64,000 nt of DNA from Stutzerimonas chloritidismutans AW-1 (GCF_000495915.1 NZ_AOFQ01000026.1:78497-142496); one strand, 5' to 3'; numbered from the stretch's first letter, positions 1 to 8,907 are shown. Notes: generated from the sequence alone by a model not told the origin. Numbers and translations are program-made.

Positions 1-431
1 ACATCATCCAGTCGAAGGCGGCGATCGGTTCGGGTGGGGTGTTCGGCAAGGGCTGGCTGGCAGGCACGCAGTCGCACCTGGATTTTTTGCCGGAAAGCCA
101 CACGGACTTTATCATCGCCGTGCTCGCTGAAGAGTTCGGCCTGGTCGGCGTCTGCCTGCTGCTGCTGGTGTATGGTCTGCTGATCACCCGCGGCCTTGTT
201 ATCACCGTGCAGGCGCAAACGCTGTTTGGAAAATTGCTGGCCGGTGCGCTGACGATGACCTTCTTTGTTTACGTTTTCGTCAATATCGGTATGGTCAGTG
301 GGCTGTTGCCGGTGGTGGGGGTGCCATTGCCCTTCATTAGTTATGGCGGAACTTCATTGGTGACCCTGCTGTCAGGGTTCGGGGTTTTGATGTCGATCCA
401 CACCCATCGCAAGTGGATCGCGCAGGTTTGA
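1..431 (+). CDS. rodA: RodA (MrdB), SEDS-family peptidoglycan glycosyltransferase, 3' part only
   Basis: Only the C-terminal ~142 residues are present; the gene starts before the window and is already open in frame at base 3. RodA polymerises glycan strands during cell elongation in the inner membrane. The visible part has the SEDS signature: [13 protein letters not shown] and AEEFGL near the start, two hydrophobic segments, then the [11 protein letters not shown] motif close to the C-terminus. The next gene, mltB, begins at the very end of rodA, and the order rodA-mltB-rlpA-dacC is the conserved elongation cluster of pseudomonads. Identification is by motif and context and is firm. Confidence 0.96.
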   Translation, partial: IIQSKAAIGSGGVFGKGWLAGTQSHLDFLPESHTDFIIAVLAEEFGLVGVCLLLLVYGLLITRGLVITVQAQTLFGKLLAGALTMTFFVYVFVNIGMVSGLLPVVGVPLPFISYGGTSLVTLLSGFGVLMSIHTHRKWIAQV

Positions 432-436
432 CGAGA

Positions 437-1456
437 GTGAATTTGTTGACTTCATTACGGCGTGGCTGGATGGCGCGGATGCTAGGGGGCGTGGCTTTGG
501 CCGGCGCTGTGCTGGGAAGCCTGCCGCTGCAGGCGGCCGATTACACCGGCGCCAACGTGGACGAGTTCATCGCGGAGATGACCCGCGACTACGGATTTGC
601 CGACGAGCAGCTGCGTGATCTGTTCAAGCAGGCCGAGCGCAAGCAGGCGATTCTCGATGCCATTTCGCGTCCTGCGGAGCGGGTCAAGCCGTGGAAGGAA
701 TACCGACCTATCTTCCTCACCGACTCGCGCATCGCCCAGGGCGTCGATTTCTGGCGGGAGAACGAAGCCGCGCTGACTCGTGCGGAAACCGAATACGGCG
801 TGCCGGCGGAAATCATCGTCGCGATCATCGGCGTGGAAACCTTCTACGGCCGCAATACCGGTAGCCATCGGGTGATCGATGCGCTGTCGACGCTGGGCTT
901 CGATTACCCTCCGCGTCAGCCGTTTTTCCGTCAGCAGCTCAAGGAGTTCCTGCTGCTGACCCGTGAGGAGCAGGTCGACCCGCTGACGCTCAAGGGCTCC
1001 TACGCGGGTGCGATGGGACTGCCGCAGTTCATGCCGAGCAGCTTCCGCGCCTACGCGGTGGATTTCGACGGCGACGGGCACATCGATATCTGGAACAACC
1101 CCACCGATGCCATCGGCAGTGCGGCCAGTTACTTCAAGCAACATGGCTGGGCTGCGGGCGAGCCGGTGGTGGCGCGGGCCAAGGTAGGCGGCGAGCGCTA
1201 TGAAGAAGGGCTGACCGTCGGCCTGGAGTCGCAAAAAAATGCCGGCGAACTGCGTAGCCTGGGCTGGCAGTTCGACAAGTCGGTGGCCAACGATACGGCC
1301 ATTACCGCCTTCCGCCTGGATGGCGCAGAGGGTGATGAGTACTGGCTGGGCCTGCCGAATTTCTATGTCATTACCCGCTACAACCGTAGCGTGATGTATG
1401 CAATGGCCGTGCATCAGCTGTCCCAGCTGCTGGCCGAAGCGCGAGGCGAACAATGA
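437..1456 (+). CDS. mltB: Lytic murein transglycosylase B (MltB/SltB1 family)
   Basis: Periplasmic enzyme that cleaves the MurNAc-GlcNAc bond and forms 1,6-anhydro ends. It is 339 residues from the GTG at 437. The frame is open from a GTG at 413 inside rodA, and ATGs at 470 and 479 are also possible starts. I chose 437 because it clears rodA and leaves a complete signal peptide (RRGWMARM, then a hydrophobic run ending LPLQAA). The family motif IGVETFYGRNTG carries the likely catalytic Glu (about residue 134), followed by GAMGLPQFMPSS and the DFDGDGHIDIW calcium-loop-like motif. No lipobox is evident, so a soluble SltB1-like form is likely. Its last codons overlap rlpA by 4 bases. Confidence 0.95.
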   Translation: MNLLTSLRRGWMARMLGGVALAGAVLGSLPLQAADYTGANVDEFIAEMTRDYGFADEQLRDLFKQAERKQAILDAISRPAERVKPWKEYRPIFLTDSRIAQGVDFWRENEAALTRAETEYGVPAEIIVAIIGVETFYGRNTGSHRVIDALSTLGFDYPPRQPFFRQQLKEFLLLTREEQVDPLTLKGSYAGAMGLPQFMPSSFRAYAVDFDGDGHIDIWNNPTDAIGSAASYFKQHGWAAGEPVVARAKVGGERYEEGLTVGLESQKNAGELRSLGWQFDKSVANDTAITAFRLDGAEGDEYWLGLPNFYVITRYNRSVMYAMAVHQLSQLLAEARGEQ

Positions 1457-2445
1457 CCGTGATCTGGACAAGGCTGGTCGCGCTGGGTGTCGCAGGGGCG
1501 CTGCTGGCGAGCTGCTCATCGACGCCGACACCGAGCAGTGCACCAAGTAAGAGTACCGGGATCAGTGGTCCCGGCGACTACAGCCGTCCGCACAAGGACG
1601 GCGCGCCCTGGTGGGACGTCGACGTTTCGCAGATCCCCGATGCCACGCCGATGCCGCATTACGGCCGTTACAAGGCCAATCCCTATACGGTGCTGGGCAA
1701 GACCTACTTTCCAATCAGCGATGGTCGGCGTTATTCAGCTACCGGGACGGCATCCTGGTATGGCACCAAGTTTCACGGCCAGCCCACCGCCAATGGCGAG
1801 AAGTACGACCTTTATGGCATGAGCGCGGCGCACAAGACGCTGCCCTTGCCCACTTACGTCAAGGTCACCAATCTGGATAACGGGCGCACCGTGGTCTTGC
1901 GCGTCAATGACCGTGGTCCGTTCTACTCCGATCGGATCATCGATCTGTCTTTCGCCGCGGCGAAGAAGCTCGGCTATGCCGAGAGCGGAACGGCGCGGGT
2001 AAAGGTCGAAGGCATCGACCCTCAGCAATGGTGGGCCGACCAGGGCCGACCGGTGCCCACGATGATGGCGCAGCCGGAGATGGTTGCGAGCAAGCCCGCC
2101 AGCAATGTCGCGCAGCCGATCGAGCAGTACACGCCGCCGCCCCAGCAGCACGCTGCGGCCACGGTGCCGCTGGAAGTCGATGCAAAAAAAAACGCTTCGC
2201 CCGCAGCCTCTGGCCTGTTTCTCCAGGTTGGCGCCTTCGCCAATCCGGATGCAGCGCAGTTGCTCAAGGACAAGCTGAGCGGCGTGGTCTCTGCCCCGGT
2301 GTTCATCAGCTCGGTGGTACACAACCAGCAGACCCTGCACCGCGTGCGCCTGGGACCCATCGACACACCGGATGAGGCCATGCAGCTCGAAGAGAGCGTA
2401 CGCCTGGCCAACCTCGGGCAGCCGCGGCGCGTTGCCGCTGACTGA
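1453..2445 (+). CDS. rlpA: RlpA, septal-ring lytic transglycosylase lipoprotein
   Basis: 330-residue outer-membrane lipoprotein that in pseudomonads cleaves stem-less (denuded) glycan strands at the septum. The N-terminus has a signal peptide with lipobox LLASC (Cys21). A low-complexity Ser/Thr/Pro stretch follows. The double-psi beta-barrel domain (about 95-195) has ATGTASWYGTKFHG and RVNDRGPFYSDRIIDLS, including the expected catalytic-type Glu/Asp region. A linker rich in Pro/Gln leads to a C-terminal SPOR domain (about 250-330; GLFLQVGAFANPDAA) that targets septal denuded peptidoglycan. It overlaps mltB by ATGA, which suggests translational coupling. Confidence 0.95.
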   Translation: MTVIWTRLVALGVAGALLASCSSTPTPSSAPSKSTGISGPGDYSRPHKDGAPWWDVDVSQIPDATPMPHYGRYKANPYTVLGKTYFPISDGRRYSATGTASWYGTKFHGQPTANGEKYDLYGMSAAHKTLPLPTYVKVTNLDNGRTVVLRVNDRGPFYSDRIIDLSFAAAKKLGYAESGTARVKVEGIDPQQWWADQGRPVPTMMAQPEMVASKPASNVAQPIEQYTPPPQQHAAATVPLEVDAKKNASPAASGLFLQVGAFANPDAAQLLKDKLSGVVSAPVFISSVVHNQQTLHRVRLGPIDTPDEAMQLEESVRLANLGQPRRVAAD

Positions 2446-2492
2446 CCGCTGCAAACCTTGCCTTCGTTTTACCTGACTAATTTGAGATTCGG

Positions 2493-3650
2493 ATGAACAT
2501 CACCAGCCTCGTGCAACGCTTCATAGTCCTGGCAGTGCTGACGGTCACCCCGACCGTCTGGGCAGCGCAGATCGTACCGTCCGCCCCGCAGCTGGCGGCC
2601 AAGTCCTACATGCTGATGGACGCGGCCAGCGGCGAGGTACTGGTCGAGCACAACGGTGACGAGCGCCTGCCGCCGGCGAGCCTGACCAAGCTGATGACCG
2701 CCTACATCGCCACCCTGGAAATCCAGAAGGGCCAGATCAGCGACAGCGACATGGTCACGGTGAGCGAGAAGGCCTGGCGTACCGGCGGCTCGCGGATGTT
2801 CATCCAGGTCAACACGCAGGTGTCGGTCGACGATCTGCTGCATGGCATCATCATTCAGTCGGGCAACGACGCCAGCGTCGCCATGGCCGAGCACATCGCG
2901 GGCAGTGAAGAGGCCTTTGCCGACCTGATGAACAGCACGGCTCAGCGCCTGGGCATGACCAACAGCCATTTCATGAATGCCACCGGCCTGCCGGACCCGG
3001 ATCATTATTCCTCGGCCAACGACATGGCCAAGCTGGCTCGCGCGATCATCTACGAAGACCCGGCGCACTACGCCATCTACGCGCAGAAAGAGTTCTTCTG
3101 GAACAACATCAAGCAGCCCAACCGCAACCTGCTGCTGTGGCGCGACAAGACCGTCGACGGCCTGAAAACCGGTCATACCGAAGAGGCTGGCTACTGCCTG
3201 GTGGCGTCTGCCGTGCGTGACAACATGCGCCTGATCTCGGTGGTGTTCGGTACCGACAGCGAGCAGGCCCGCGCGGCGGAGACCCAGAAGCTGCTGACCT
3301 ATGGCTTCCGCTTCTTCGAGACCCGCACCTTCTACCAGAAGGGCACTGAGCTGGCTCAGGCGCAGGTCTGGAAAGGGCAGCAGGACAAGCTGAAGGCGGG
3401 CCTGGCACAGGACCTGACCATGACCCTGCCGCGTGGCCAGGCAGAGAAGCTGCAAGCGGTCATGAGCTTCAACGGCACACTCACCGCACCGATCCAGCAG
3501 GGTGACGTCATCGGCAAGGTCGAGGTCAAGCTGGAGGACAAGGTCGTCCGCAGCACCGATCTGGTGGCGCTGGAAACCATCGAAGAGGGTGGGCTGTTCC
3601 GCCGGTTTTGGGATAGCATTCGCCTCTTCTTCTACAGCCTGTTCAACTGA
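2493..3650 (+). CDS. dacC: D-alanyl-D-alanine carboxypeptidase (PBP5/6 type)
   Basis: Low-molecular-mass penicillin-binding protein that removes the terminal D-Ala from muropeptide stems. All three active-site motifs are visible at the expected spacing: SLTK (Ser63-Lys66), SGN (123-125) and KTG (225-227). A signal peptide (to about residue 24, TVWAAQ) precedes the catalytic domain. The PBP5 C-terminal domain follows (about 290-355). The last ~18 residues (RRFWDSIRLFFYSLFN) form the amphipathic helix that anchors this family to the inner membrane. The 385-residue length is normal. It lies 47 bases after rlpA on the same strand. Confidence 0.95.
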   Translation: MNITSLVQRFIVLAVLTVTPTVWAAQIVPSAPQLAAKSYMLMDAASGEVLVEHNGDERLPPASLTKLMTAYIATLEIQKGQISDSDMVTVSEKAWRTGGSRMFIQVNTQVSVDDLLHGIIIQSGNDASVAMAEHIAGSEEAFADLMNSTAQRLGMTNSHFMNATGLPDPDHYSSANDMAKLARAIIYEDPAHYAIYAQKEFFWNNIKQPNRNLLLWRDKTVDGLKTGHTEEAGYCLVASAVRDNMRLISVVFGTDSEQARAAETQKLLTYGFRFFETRTFYQKGTELAQAQVWKGQQDKLKAGLAQDLTMTLPRGQAEKLQAVMSFNGTLTAPIQQGDVIGKVEVKLEDKVVRSTDLVALETIEEGGLFRRFWDSIRLFFYSLFN

Positions 3651-3717
3651 CCACGCGCGAGTGCACCGCGGCTGATCCCGCCGCGGCGCACGTGCGGATC
3701 ACGAGTCCGTTACGCCC

Positions 3718-3999
3718 ATGACCGATAACCAAGATGTCGCAGCACCCAAGATTGACTTCCCCTGCGAGCGCTACCCGATCAAGGTGATCGGCGACGCTGG
3801 CGAAGGCTTCCGTGAGGTCGTGATCGAAGTCATCCAGCGCCACGCGCCGGATTTCGACGAAGCCACCGTCGTCACCCGCGACAGCCGCAACGGGCGATTC
3901 CTTTCGCTGCAGGTGCTGATCACCGCCACCGGCGTAGAGCAGCTGCAGGCCATTCACGTCGACCTGCGCGCCACTGGCCGTGTTCACATGGTGCTGTGA
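3718..3999 (+). CDS. ybeD: DUF493 / YbeD family protein
   Basis: 93-residue soluble protein of the YbeD (DUF493) family, which has an ACT/ferredoxin-like alpha-beta fold and is almost always encoded between dacA/dacC and lipB. Visible family pattern: [18 protein letters not shown], then a helix ending IQRHAPDF, then [17 protein letters not shown]. The function is not known; a regulatory role linked to lipoate synthesis is only suggested by position. The stop codon overlaps the lipB start (TGATG), so the two are probably translated together. Confidence 0.93.
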   Translation: MTDNQDVAAPKIDFPCERYPIKVIGDAGEGFREVVIEVIQRHAPDFDEATVVTRDSRNGRFLSLQVLITATGVEQLQAIHVDLRATGRVHMVL

Positions 4000-4655
4000 T
4001 GACCCTCGAAGTGGGCGTGCGTGAGCTCGGCCAGATCGAGTACCGGACTGCCTGGCAGGCCATGCAGCACTTCACCAACACGCGCGATGCAGACAGTGGC
4101 GACGAAATCTGGCTGCTGCAGCACCCGCCCGTATTCACTCAGGGCCAGGCCGGCAAGGCCGAGCACCTGCTGTTCCCTGGCGAAATTCCGGTAGTGCAGG
4201 TGGATCGAGGCGGTCAGGTGACCTATCACGGGCCCGGCCAACTGGTTGGTTATCTGTTGCTCGATGTGCGCCGACTCGGTATCGGTGTGCGCGAGCTGGT
4301 GAGTCGTATCGAGCAGAGCCTGATCGATCTGCTCGCCAGCTATGGCATCGAGGCGGCTGCCAAAGCGGATGCACCGGGCGTTTACGTCAACGGTGCGAAG
4401 ATCGCGTCTCTGGGCCTGCGCATTCGCAATGGCCGTTCCTTCCACGGCCTGGCGCTGAACGTGGACATGGATCTCGAACCTTTCCGGCGCATCAACCCCT
4501 GCGGTTATGCAGGGTTGCCCATGACCCAGTTGCGTGACCTGATCGGGCCGATCGACATCTCTGAAGTGGCCGATCGACTGCGTGATCACCTGGTCCGGCA
4601 GCTCGGATACGCGCAACAGAAGACCCTCGCGGGCGGAATCGAAGCTTATGAGTAG
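3999..4655 (+). CDS. lipB: Octanoyl-[ACP]:protein N-octanoyltransferase LipB
   Basis: Transfers octanoate from acyl carrier protein to the lipoyl domains of 2-oxo-acid dehydrogenases and the glycine cleavage H protein; first step of lipoate synthesis. 218 residues from the ATG at 3999 (a GTG directly before it is also in frame). Signature [16 protein letters not shown] lies at about 70-85. The catalytic Lys ([10 protein letters not shown], Lys134) and Cys (INPCGYAG, Cys168) are both present. It overlaps ybeD by one base and lipA by 8 bases, so this is a compact operon. Confidence 0.96.
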   Translation: MTLEVGVRELGQIEYRTAWQAMQHFTNTRDADSGDEIWLLQHPPVFTQGQAGKAEHLLFPGEIPVVQVDRGGQVTYHGPGQLVGYLLLDVRRLGIGVRELVSRIEQSLIDLLASYGIEAAAKADAPGVYVNGAKIASLGLRIRNGRSFHGLALNVDMDLEPFRRINPCGYAGLPMTQLRDLIGPIDISEVADRLRDHLVRQLGYAQQKTLAGGIEAYE

Positions 4656-5625
4656 TGTAGAAACGGCAGGCAAGCTCCCAGCCAAGGTAGAGGCAGGCGT
4701 CAAACTGCGTGGTGCCGAGAAGGTTGCGCGGATTCCGGTGAAGATCATACCCACCGATGAGCTGCCGAAGAAGCCGGACTGGATTCGCGTGCGCATTCCG
4801 GTTTCCCCGGAGGTCGACCAGATCAAGCAGACCCTGCGCAAGCACAAACTGCACAGCGTCTGCGAGGAGGCCTCCTGCCCCAATTTGGGCGAGTGCTTCT
4901 CCAGCGGAACCGCGACCTTCATGATCATGGGCGACATCTGCACCCGTCGCTGCCCGTTCTGCGACGTCGGCCACGGCCGGCCGAATGCGCTGGACCCGGA
5001 TGAGCCGAAGAACCTGGCCCAGGCCATCGCCGACATGCGCCTGAAGTACGTGGTCATCACCTCGGTGGATCGCGACGATCTGCGCGACGGTGGCGCCCAG
5101 CACTTTGCCGATTGCCTGCGCGAGATTCGCAAGCTGTCGCCGTCGATCCAGCTGGAAACCCTGGTGCCCGACTACCGTGGACGCATGGATATCGCTTTGG
5201 ATATCACTGCCAGCGAGCCGCCGGATGTGTTCAACCACAATCTGGAGACCGTACCGCGGCTATACAAGTCGTCGCGGCCGGGCTCGGATTTCGAGTGGTC
5301 ACTGGATCTTCTGGAGAAGTTCAAGCAGCGCGTGCCGGGCGTGCCGACCAAGTCGGGACTGATGCTCGGCCTCGGCGAGACCGACGAGGAGGTCATCGAG
5401 GTCATGCACCGCATGCGCGAGCACGATATCGACATGCTGACCCTGGGTCAGTACCTGCAGCCTTCGCGTAACCACCTCCCGGTGCAGCGCTTCGTTCATC
5501 CCGACACCTTCGCCTGGTTTGCCGAAGAGGGGATGAAGATGGGCTTCAAGAACATCGCCTCAGGTCCGCTGGTGCGCTCGTCGTACCATGCCGATCAGCA
5601 GGCGCACGGAGCCAAAAAAGACTGA
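4648..5625 (+). CDS. lipA: Lipoyl synthase LipA (radical SAM)
   Basis: Inserts two sulfurs at C6 and C8 of protein-bound octanoyl groups. 325 residues from ATG 4648; the open frame extends further upstream, but that part lies inside lipB and is not LipA-like. The auxiliary 4Fe-4S cluster motif ([13 protein letters not shown]-x4-C-x5-C) precedes the radical SAM motif CTRRCPFC (C-x3-C-x2-C). Other family blocks include [20 protein letters not shown], and a C-terminal RSSYHA whose Ser ligates the auxiliary cluster in characterised enzymes. It is followed by a strong intrinsic terminator and is the last gene of the block. Confidence 0.97.
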   Translation: MSSVETAGKLPAKVEAGVKLRGAEKVARIPVKIIPTDELPKKPDWIRVRIPVSPEVDQIKQTLRKHKLHSVCEEASCPNLGECFSSGTATFMIMGDICTRRCPFCDVGHGRPNALDPDEPKNLAQAIADMRLKYVVITSVDRDDLRDGGAQHFADCLREIRKLSPSIQLETLVPDYRGRMDIALDITASEPPDVFNHNLETVPRLYKSSRPGSDFEWSLDLLEKFKQRVPGVPTKSGLMLGLGETDEEVIEVMHRMREHDIDMLTLGQYLQPSRNHLPVQRFVHPDTFAWFAEEGMKMGFKNIASGPLVRSSYHADQQAHGAKKD

Positions 5626-5654
5626 AACCGTAAAGTTATTGCGGCTCTTGAAGA

Positions 5655-5690
5655 CCGCGCAGACAGTCCAGGCTGTCTGCGCGGTTTTTT
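5655..5690 (+). terminator. Intrinsic terminator after lipA
   Basis: A perfect 12-bp stem (CCGCGCAGACAG at 5655-5666 with its complement at 5673-5684), a 6-nt loop and a run of six T at 5685-5690. It lies 29 bases after the lipA stop and should end the rodA-lipA transcript. Confidence 0.93.
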
Positions 5691-5837
5691 CTTTTCCGTC
5701 CGCCATGCGCCTTGCGAAAGCGCATGGCGCGGGAACTGCCAAGCGATTGGCAAGAAAATTGCGGCATTACGCCGCATTAGACTTTGGTCTATAGTGGCGT
5801 TCGTTTACACCATGAGGCCAACCGAGGGCCACTGCAG

Positions 5838-6182
5838 ATGAACGAACCCCAATTGAAGGACTTGCTTGACGATCTGGATGCCGCGAAGGTCGAGTGCGAC
5901 GCGATGAGCCGCTTGGTGGTGACGCGGCTGGCCAAGCAGCACATTCCATACCGAGCGATGTTGGGGCAGGTCGAACTGGACGGTAAGGTGGTTTCACCGC
6001 ACTTCTGGGTCGAGACCGACGGCTGCGTGATCGACTACCGCGCACGCCAGCGCCTTGGTGGTGATCAGCGCGTGCCACATGGCGTGGTCGCGCGCGAGGC
6101 AGTGAAGGCCCACTATCAAGGCCAGCAGGTAATCATCGACCCGCTGCCGGACTACCTCTACGAAGTAGCCATCAAACACTGA
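5838..6182 (+). CDS. Uncharacterised 114-residue protein with possible Cys-His-Asp papain-like pattern
   Basis: I do not recognise this protein. The ATG at 5838 is preferred over an upstream in-frame start at 5784 because the extension looks non-coding. No signal peptide or membrane segment is seen. The N-terminal half is helical and charged and includes Cys20 (AKVECDAMS). The second half has VVSPHFWVETDGCVIDYRARQ, which resembles the His/Asp strand pair of papain-like or transglutaminase-like folds (His55, Asp66). That would give a Cys-His-Asp order, but this is only pattern recognition. It stands alone between two intrinsic terminators, so it is probably monocistronic. Confidence 0.8.
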   Translation: MNEPQLKDLLDDLDAAKVECDAMSRLVVTRLAKQHIPYRAMLGQVELDGKVVSPHFWVETDGCVIDYRARQRLGGDQRVPHGVVAREAVKAHYQGQQVIIDPLPDYLYEVAIKH

Positions 6183-6202
6183 CCCTGTTGCAGGGATAAA
6201 AA

Positions 6203-6233
6203 AAAGCCCCGGCAGTCTGCCGGGGCTTTTGTG
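6203..6233. terminator. Bidirectional intrinsic terminator
   Basis: An 11-12 bp stem AAGCCCCGGCAG / TGCCGGGGCTT (about 6205-6229) with a 2-nt loop, flanked by A8 on the left and T4 on the right. It can serve both the 114-aa gene on the + strand and the transglycosylase gene converging from the - strand. Confidence 0.88.
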
Positions 6234-6255
6234 TATGGCGCCAAGCCCAACTCAA

Positions 6256-7551
6256 TCAGTTGTGGGCGCGCAGTCGCCCGAGCAGCTCCTGAGTGGGATG
6301 GCCATCGGCCGGCCAACCCAGGCGTTGCTGGAAGCCGCGGATAGCCTTGCGGGTATTGGCGCCGATGATGCCGTCCGGGGTGCCCGGGTCGAAGCCCTGA
6401 GCGACTAGACGTTCCTGCAGTTCAAGGCGCTCGGAGCGGCTGAGTGGCTGTTCGCCGCGTGGCCAGCTGCCCGCGACCTCGCCTTTGCCCTGGAAATTCT
6501 CTGCCAGCAGGCCGATCGCCAGGGCATATGCCGAGGAGTTGTTGTAGCGCAGGATGGCGCGGAAATTGTCCATGATGAGGAATGCCGGGCCACGATGGCC
6601 GGCAGGCAGCAGCAGGCTGGCGCTGGCTTCTTCCTGGTCGCCGGGCAGGTTGCGCAGGCCGAGGCTGCGCCATTCGGCCAGCGGCTTGCGAATCTCGGTG
6701 TCGGCCAAGGCGTAGTCGAACCCTTCGGGTAGCTCTACCTCGAAGCCCCAGGCCTTACCCTGTTTCCAGCCGGATGCCTGAAGGTAATGCGCGGCGGAGG
6801 CAAGGGCATCGGCCGAGCTGTTCCAGATATCGCGCTTGCCGTCGCCATCGAAATCCACGGCATGGGTGTTGTAAGTGGTCGGAATGAACTGCGTCTGCCC
6901 CATAGCACCAGCCCAGGAGCCGCGCATGCGCTGTGGCGCGACGTCGCCGTGCTGGAGGATGTCCAGCGCTGCAATCAGCTGACTCTTGGCGAATGCCGGA
7001 CGGCGACCCTCGTGGGCGAGGGTCGCAAGGGAACGAATCACCGATTTGTCGCCCATGATCTGGCCGAAGCTGCTTTCCAGTCCCCAGACGGCAACCAGGG
7101 TTTCGCGATCGACGCCGTAGCGGGCCTCGATCTGATCCAGTGTGGTGGCGTGCTCGCTAAGCAAGCGGCGGCCGCTGCGCACGCGCTGTGGCGAAATGGC
7201 GCCTTCCAGGTACTGCCAGACGGGCCGGGTGAACTCGGGCTGGCTACGGTCCGCCTCGATCACCGCTGGATCGGGCTGGACGCCGGCGAAGGCCTGGTCG
7301 AAGGTCGCGGCGGAGATACCGGCCGCAAGGGCTTCAGCGCGGAACTGCTCGCGCCACTGGCTGAAGCTCAGGTGAGTGGCTTCCGAACGGACATCGGCGA
7401 TGGTGGCGTCGCTAGGCTGGCTGGCGGCGGGGACGTTGCTGACCAGAGTGGACTGCGCGAGGGGTTCGGCTGCACAGGCAACGACCAGGCTCATCGCCGA
7501 AGCGGCAACCAGGGTACGTAGCAGCAGAACGGGAACGAAGGTGTGATACAT
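6256..7551 (-). CDS. MltB-family lytic transglycosylase lipoprotein with peptidoglycan-binding domain
   Basis: 431 residues from the ATG at 7551. The frame stays open to 7788, but the extra part runs through arfA and is not protein-like. The N-terminus is a lipoprotein signal with lipobox VVAC followed by AAEPLAQ. The catalytic domain has VWGLESSFGQ (catalytic Glu), GAMGQTQFIPTTY and DFDGDGKRDIWNS, the same architecture as the MltB at 437-1456. The C-terminus carries a PG_binding_1 domain (about 370-430; LQERLVAQGFDPGTPDG). This is the longer MltB paralogue that pseudomonads have besides SltB1. It likely acts on peptidoglycan from the outer membrane. Confidence 0.92.
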   Translation of the reverse strand: MYHTFVPVLLLRTLVAASAMSLVVACAAEPLAQSTLVSNVPAASQPSDATIADVRSEATHLSFSQWREQFRAEALAAGISAATFDQAFAGVQPDPAVIEADRSQPEFTRPVWQYLEGAISPQRVRSGRRLLSEHATTLDQIEARYGVDRETLVAVWGLESSFGQIMGDKSVIRSLATLAHEGRRPAFAKSQLIAALDILQHGDVAPQRMRGSWAGAMGQTQFIPTTYNTHAVDFDGDGKRDIWNSSADALASAAHYLQASGWKQGKAWGFEVELPEGFDYALADTEIRKPLAEWRSLGLRNLPGDQEEASASLLLPAGHRGPAFLIMDNFRAILRYNNSSAYALAIGLLAENFQGKGEVAGSWPRGEQPLSRSERLELQERLVAQGFDPGTPDGIIGANTRKAIRGFQQRLGWPADGHPTQELLGRLRAHN

Positions 7552-7613
7552 GCACCGCTCTCGAAACGTGTCGTCGGCCGCAGACATTATCACGCTTTGG
7601 CGGTGTTGGGTTT

Positions 7614-7772
7614 TCAGGCTGCCAGAAGGACCGAAGCCTCCCAGTTGGTGGACTGGGAGGCTTCGCGGCGGTAGCTGCCTTTGCCTTTTTTCGGCGTTTC
7701 CTGGCGGAGGCGGAACAGGGGTTGCGCAACCAGGTGCTTGGCCTTGTTCGGCCGTTTCTTGCGTGTGCTCAT
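7614..7772 (-). CDS. arfA: Alternative ribosome-rescue factor ArfA
   Basis: 52-residue basic protein, too short to appear in a 60-codon ORF search. It starts MSTRKKRPNK and has the ArfA core motifs LFRLR, KKGKGSYRR and NWEAS, corresponding to PLFRQR, KKGKGSY and NWEAS in E. coli ArfA. ArfA recruits release factor 2 to ribosomes stalled on non-stop mRNA when tmRNA fails. The start is supported by GGGAG about 8 bases upstream. A perfect inverted repeat lies inside the 3' part of the gene (7632-7665), over the codons from about residue 36 to NWEAS. In E. coli a hairpin at the same place makes the arfA mRNA itself non-stop, so that tmRNA normally removes the product. Confidence 0.93.
   Translation of the reverse strand: MSTRKKRPNKAKHLVAQPLFRLRQETPKKGKGSYRREASQSTNWEASVLLAA
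7632..7665 (-). promoter_or_regulatory. Hairpin inside arfA (predicted RNase III site generating non-stop mRNA)
   Basis: Perfect 14-bp inverted repeat (7632-7645 and 7652-7665) with a 6-nt loop, lying wholly within the arfA reading frame about 16 bases before its stop codon. There is no T-run after it in the arfA direction, so cleavage by RNase III is more likely than intrinsic termination. The position copies the known autoregulatory hairpin of E. coli arfA. Confidence 0.8.
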
Positions 7773-7878
7773 TTTTCGACTCCCTCAAATGGCCCGCTAT
7801 CGGGCGAGGGAATCATAGGCCTTGTACAAAAAATGTCCAGTGCGCCGCGGCGTGAATTCGCTCTCCGCGATTCGCTTG

Positions 7879-8907
7879 TCAGGTACCGATCCGGCGGCCA
7901 CTCAGTTGCAGGCAAATGTCCGCCAGACCGATCCAGGGATCCCCGGCGGCCTGGCCCTTGATCTGCTCGTCGATGCGTTGCGCGTCTCTCAGCAACTGGT
8001 TCCAGCCGGCCGCGTCATGCCTTTGCAGTGCTTTGGAAACCAGCGGGCGACGCTTATCCCAGACCGGCGGGCGGGCCTGGCTGAAGGCACGCTCGAGCGG
8101 AGTGCCCTGGGCATATTGTTGCGCAATATTGGCCAGCAGGCGCAGTTCGCGGGCCAGCGCCCAGAGGATCACCGGCGCCTCGACGCCCTCACCGCGCAGG
8201 CCCTCCAGCATGTGCAGCGCATGGGCCGCCTGGCCGTGCAGGGCTGCGTCGATCAGGCCGAATACATCGTAACGGGCGCTATCAGCCACCGCGGCCTGGA
8301 CGGTTTCCGCGGTGACCTGTCCGGCTTCGGCCAGCAGCTTGAGCTTTTCGATTTCCTGCGCCGCGGCCAACAGGTTGCCTTCGACCCGGGCGCTTATCAG
8401 TTCGACGGCTTCCTGGTCCGCGGACAGGCCCGCCTGGGCCAGCCGCTGACGTATCCACTGCGGCAGCTGCGCGGCATCCACTGGCCAGATCTGCAGGAAC
8501 TGCACGTCCTTGCCATCGATCAGCGCCTTGGCCCACTTGGTCTTCTGGGTGCTGCCGTCGAGCTTGGGCAGACTGACCAGCAGCACGGTGTCCTCGGCGG
8601 GGCGGGCCAGATATTCCAGCAGCGCCGCGGCACCCTTGTCACCGGGCTTGCCATTGGGGATGCGCAGTTCGAGCAGGCGCTTCTCGGCGAACAGCGAAAG
8701 ACTCGCACCGGCTTCGATCAGCTGGCTCCAGTCGAAGCCGGTCTCCACGTGAAAGACCTGACGCTCACTGAAGCCCTGCGCTCGGGTCGCTGCGCGGATC
8801 GCATCGCAGGCTTCCTGGCACAGCAGGTGCTCGTCGCCACAGACGACGTACACGGGCGCCAGCGGGCCTTGCAGGTGTTTGCCGAGCTGAGCGGGAGAAA
8901 GCTTCAT
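7879..8907 (-). CDS. holA: DNA polymerase III subunit delta (HolA)
   Basis: 342-residue clamp-loader subunit that opens the beta sliding clamp. The start MKLSPAQLGKHL and the Walker-like N-terminal fold (VYVVCGDEHLLCQEACDAIRAAA-type block) match the family, as do LLELRIPNGKPG, a middle block with LISARVEGNLLAAAQEIEKL, and the C-terminal collar with LWALARELRLLA. Length is typical (E. coli 343). It follows lptE by 36 bases in the operon leuS-lptE-holA, a conserved arrangement in gammaproteobacteria. Confidence 0.95.
   Translation of the reverse strand: MKLSPAQLGKHLQGPLAPVYVVCGDEHLLCQEACDAIRAATRAQGFSERQVFHVETGFDWSQLIEAGASLSLFAEKRLLELRIPNGKPGDKGAAALLEYLARPAEDTVLLVSLPKLDGSTQKTKWAKALIDGKDVQFLQIWPVDAAQLPQWIRQRLAQAGLSADQEAVELISARVEGNLLAAAQEIEKLKLLAEAGQVTAETVQAAVADSARYDVFGLIDAALHGQAAHALHMLEGLRGEGVEAPVILWALARELRLLANIAQQYAQGTPLERAFSQARPPVWDKRRPLVSKALQRHDAAGWNQLLRDAQRIDEQIKGQAAGDPWIGLADICLQLSGRRIGT

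Noticed and set aside
6256..7788. Full 510-codon reading of the MltB-type lipoprotein
   Set aside because: Residues before 7551 overlap arfA and look non-coding, while the ATG at 7551 starts a proper lipoprotein signal peptide.
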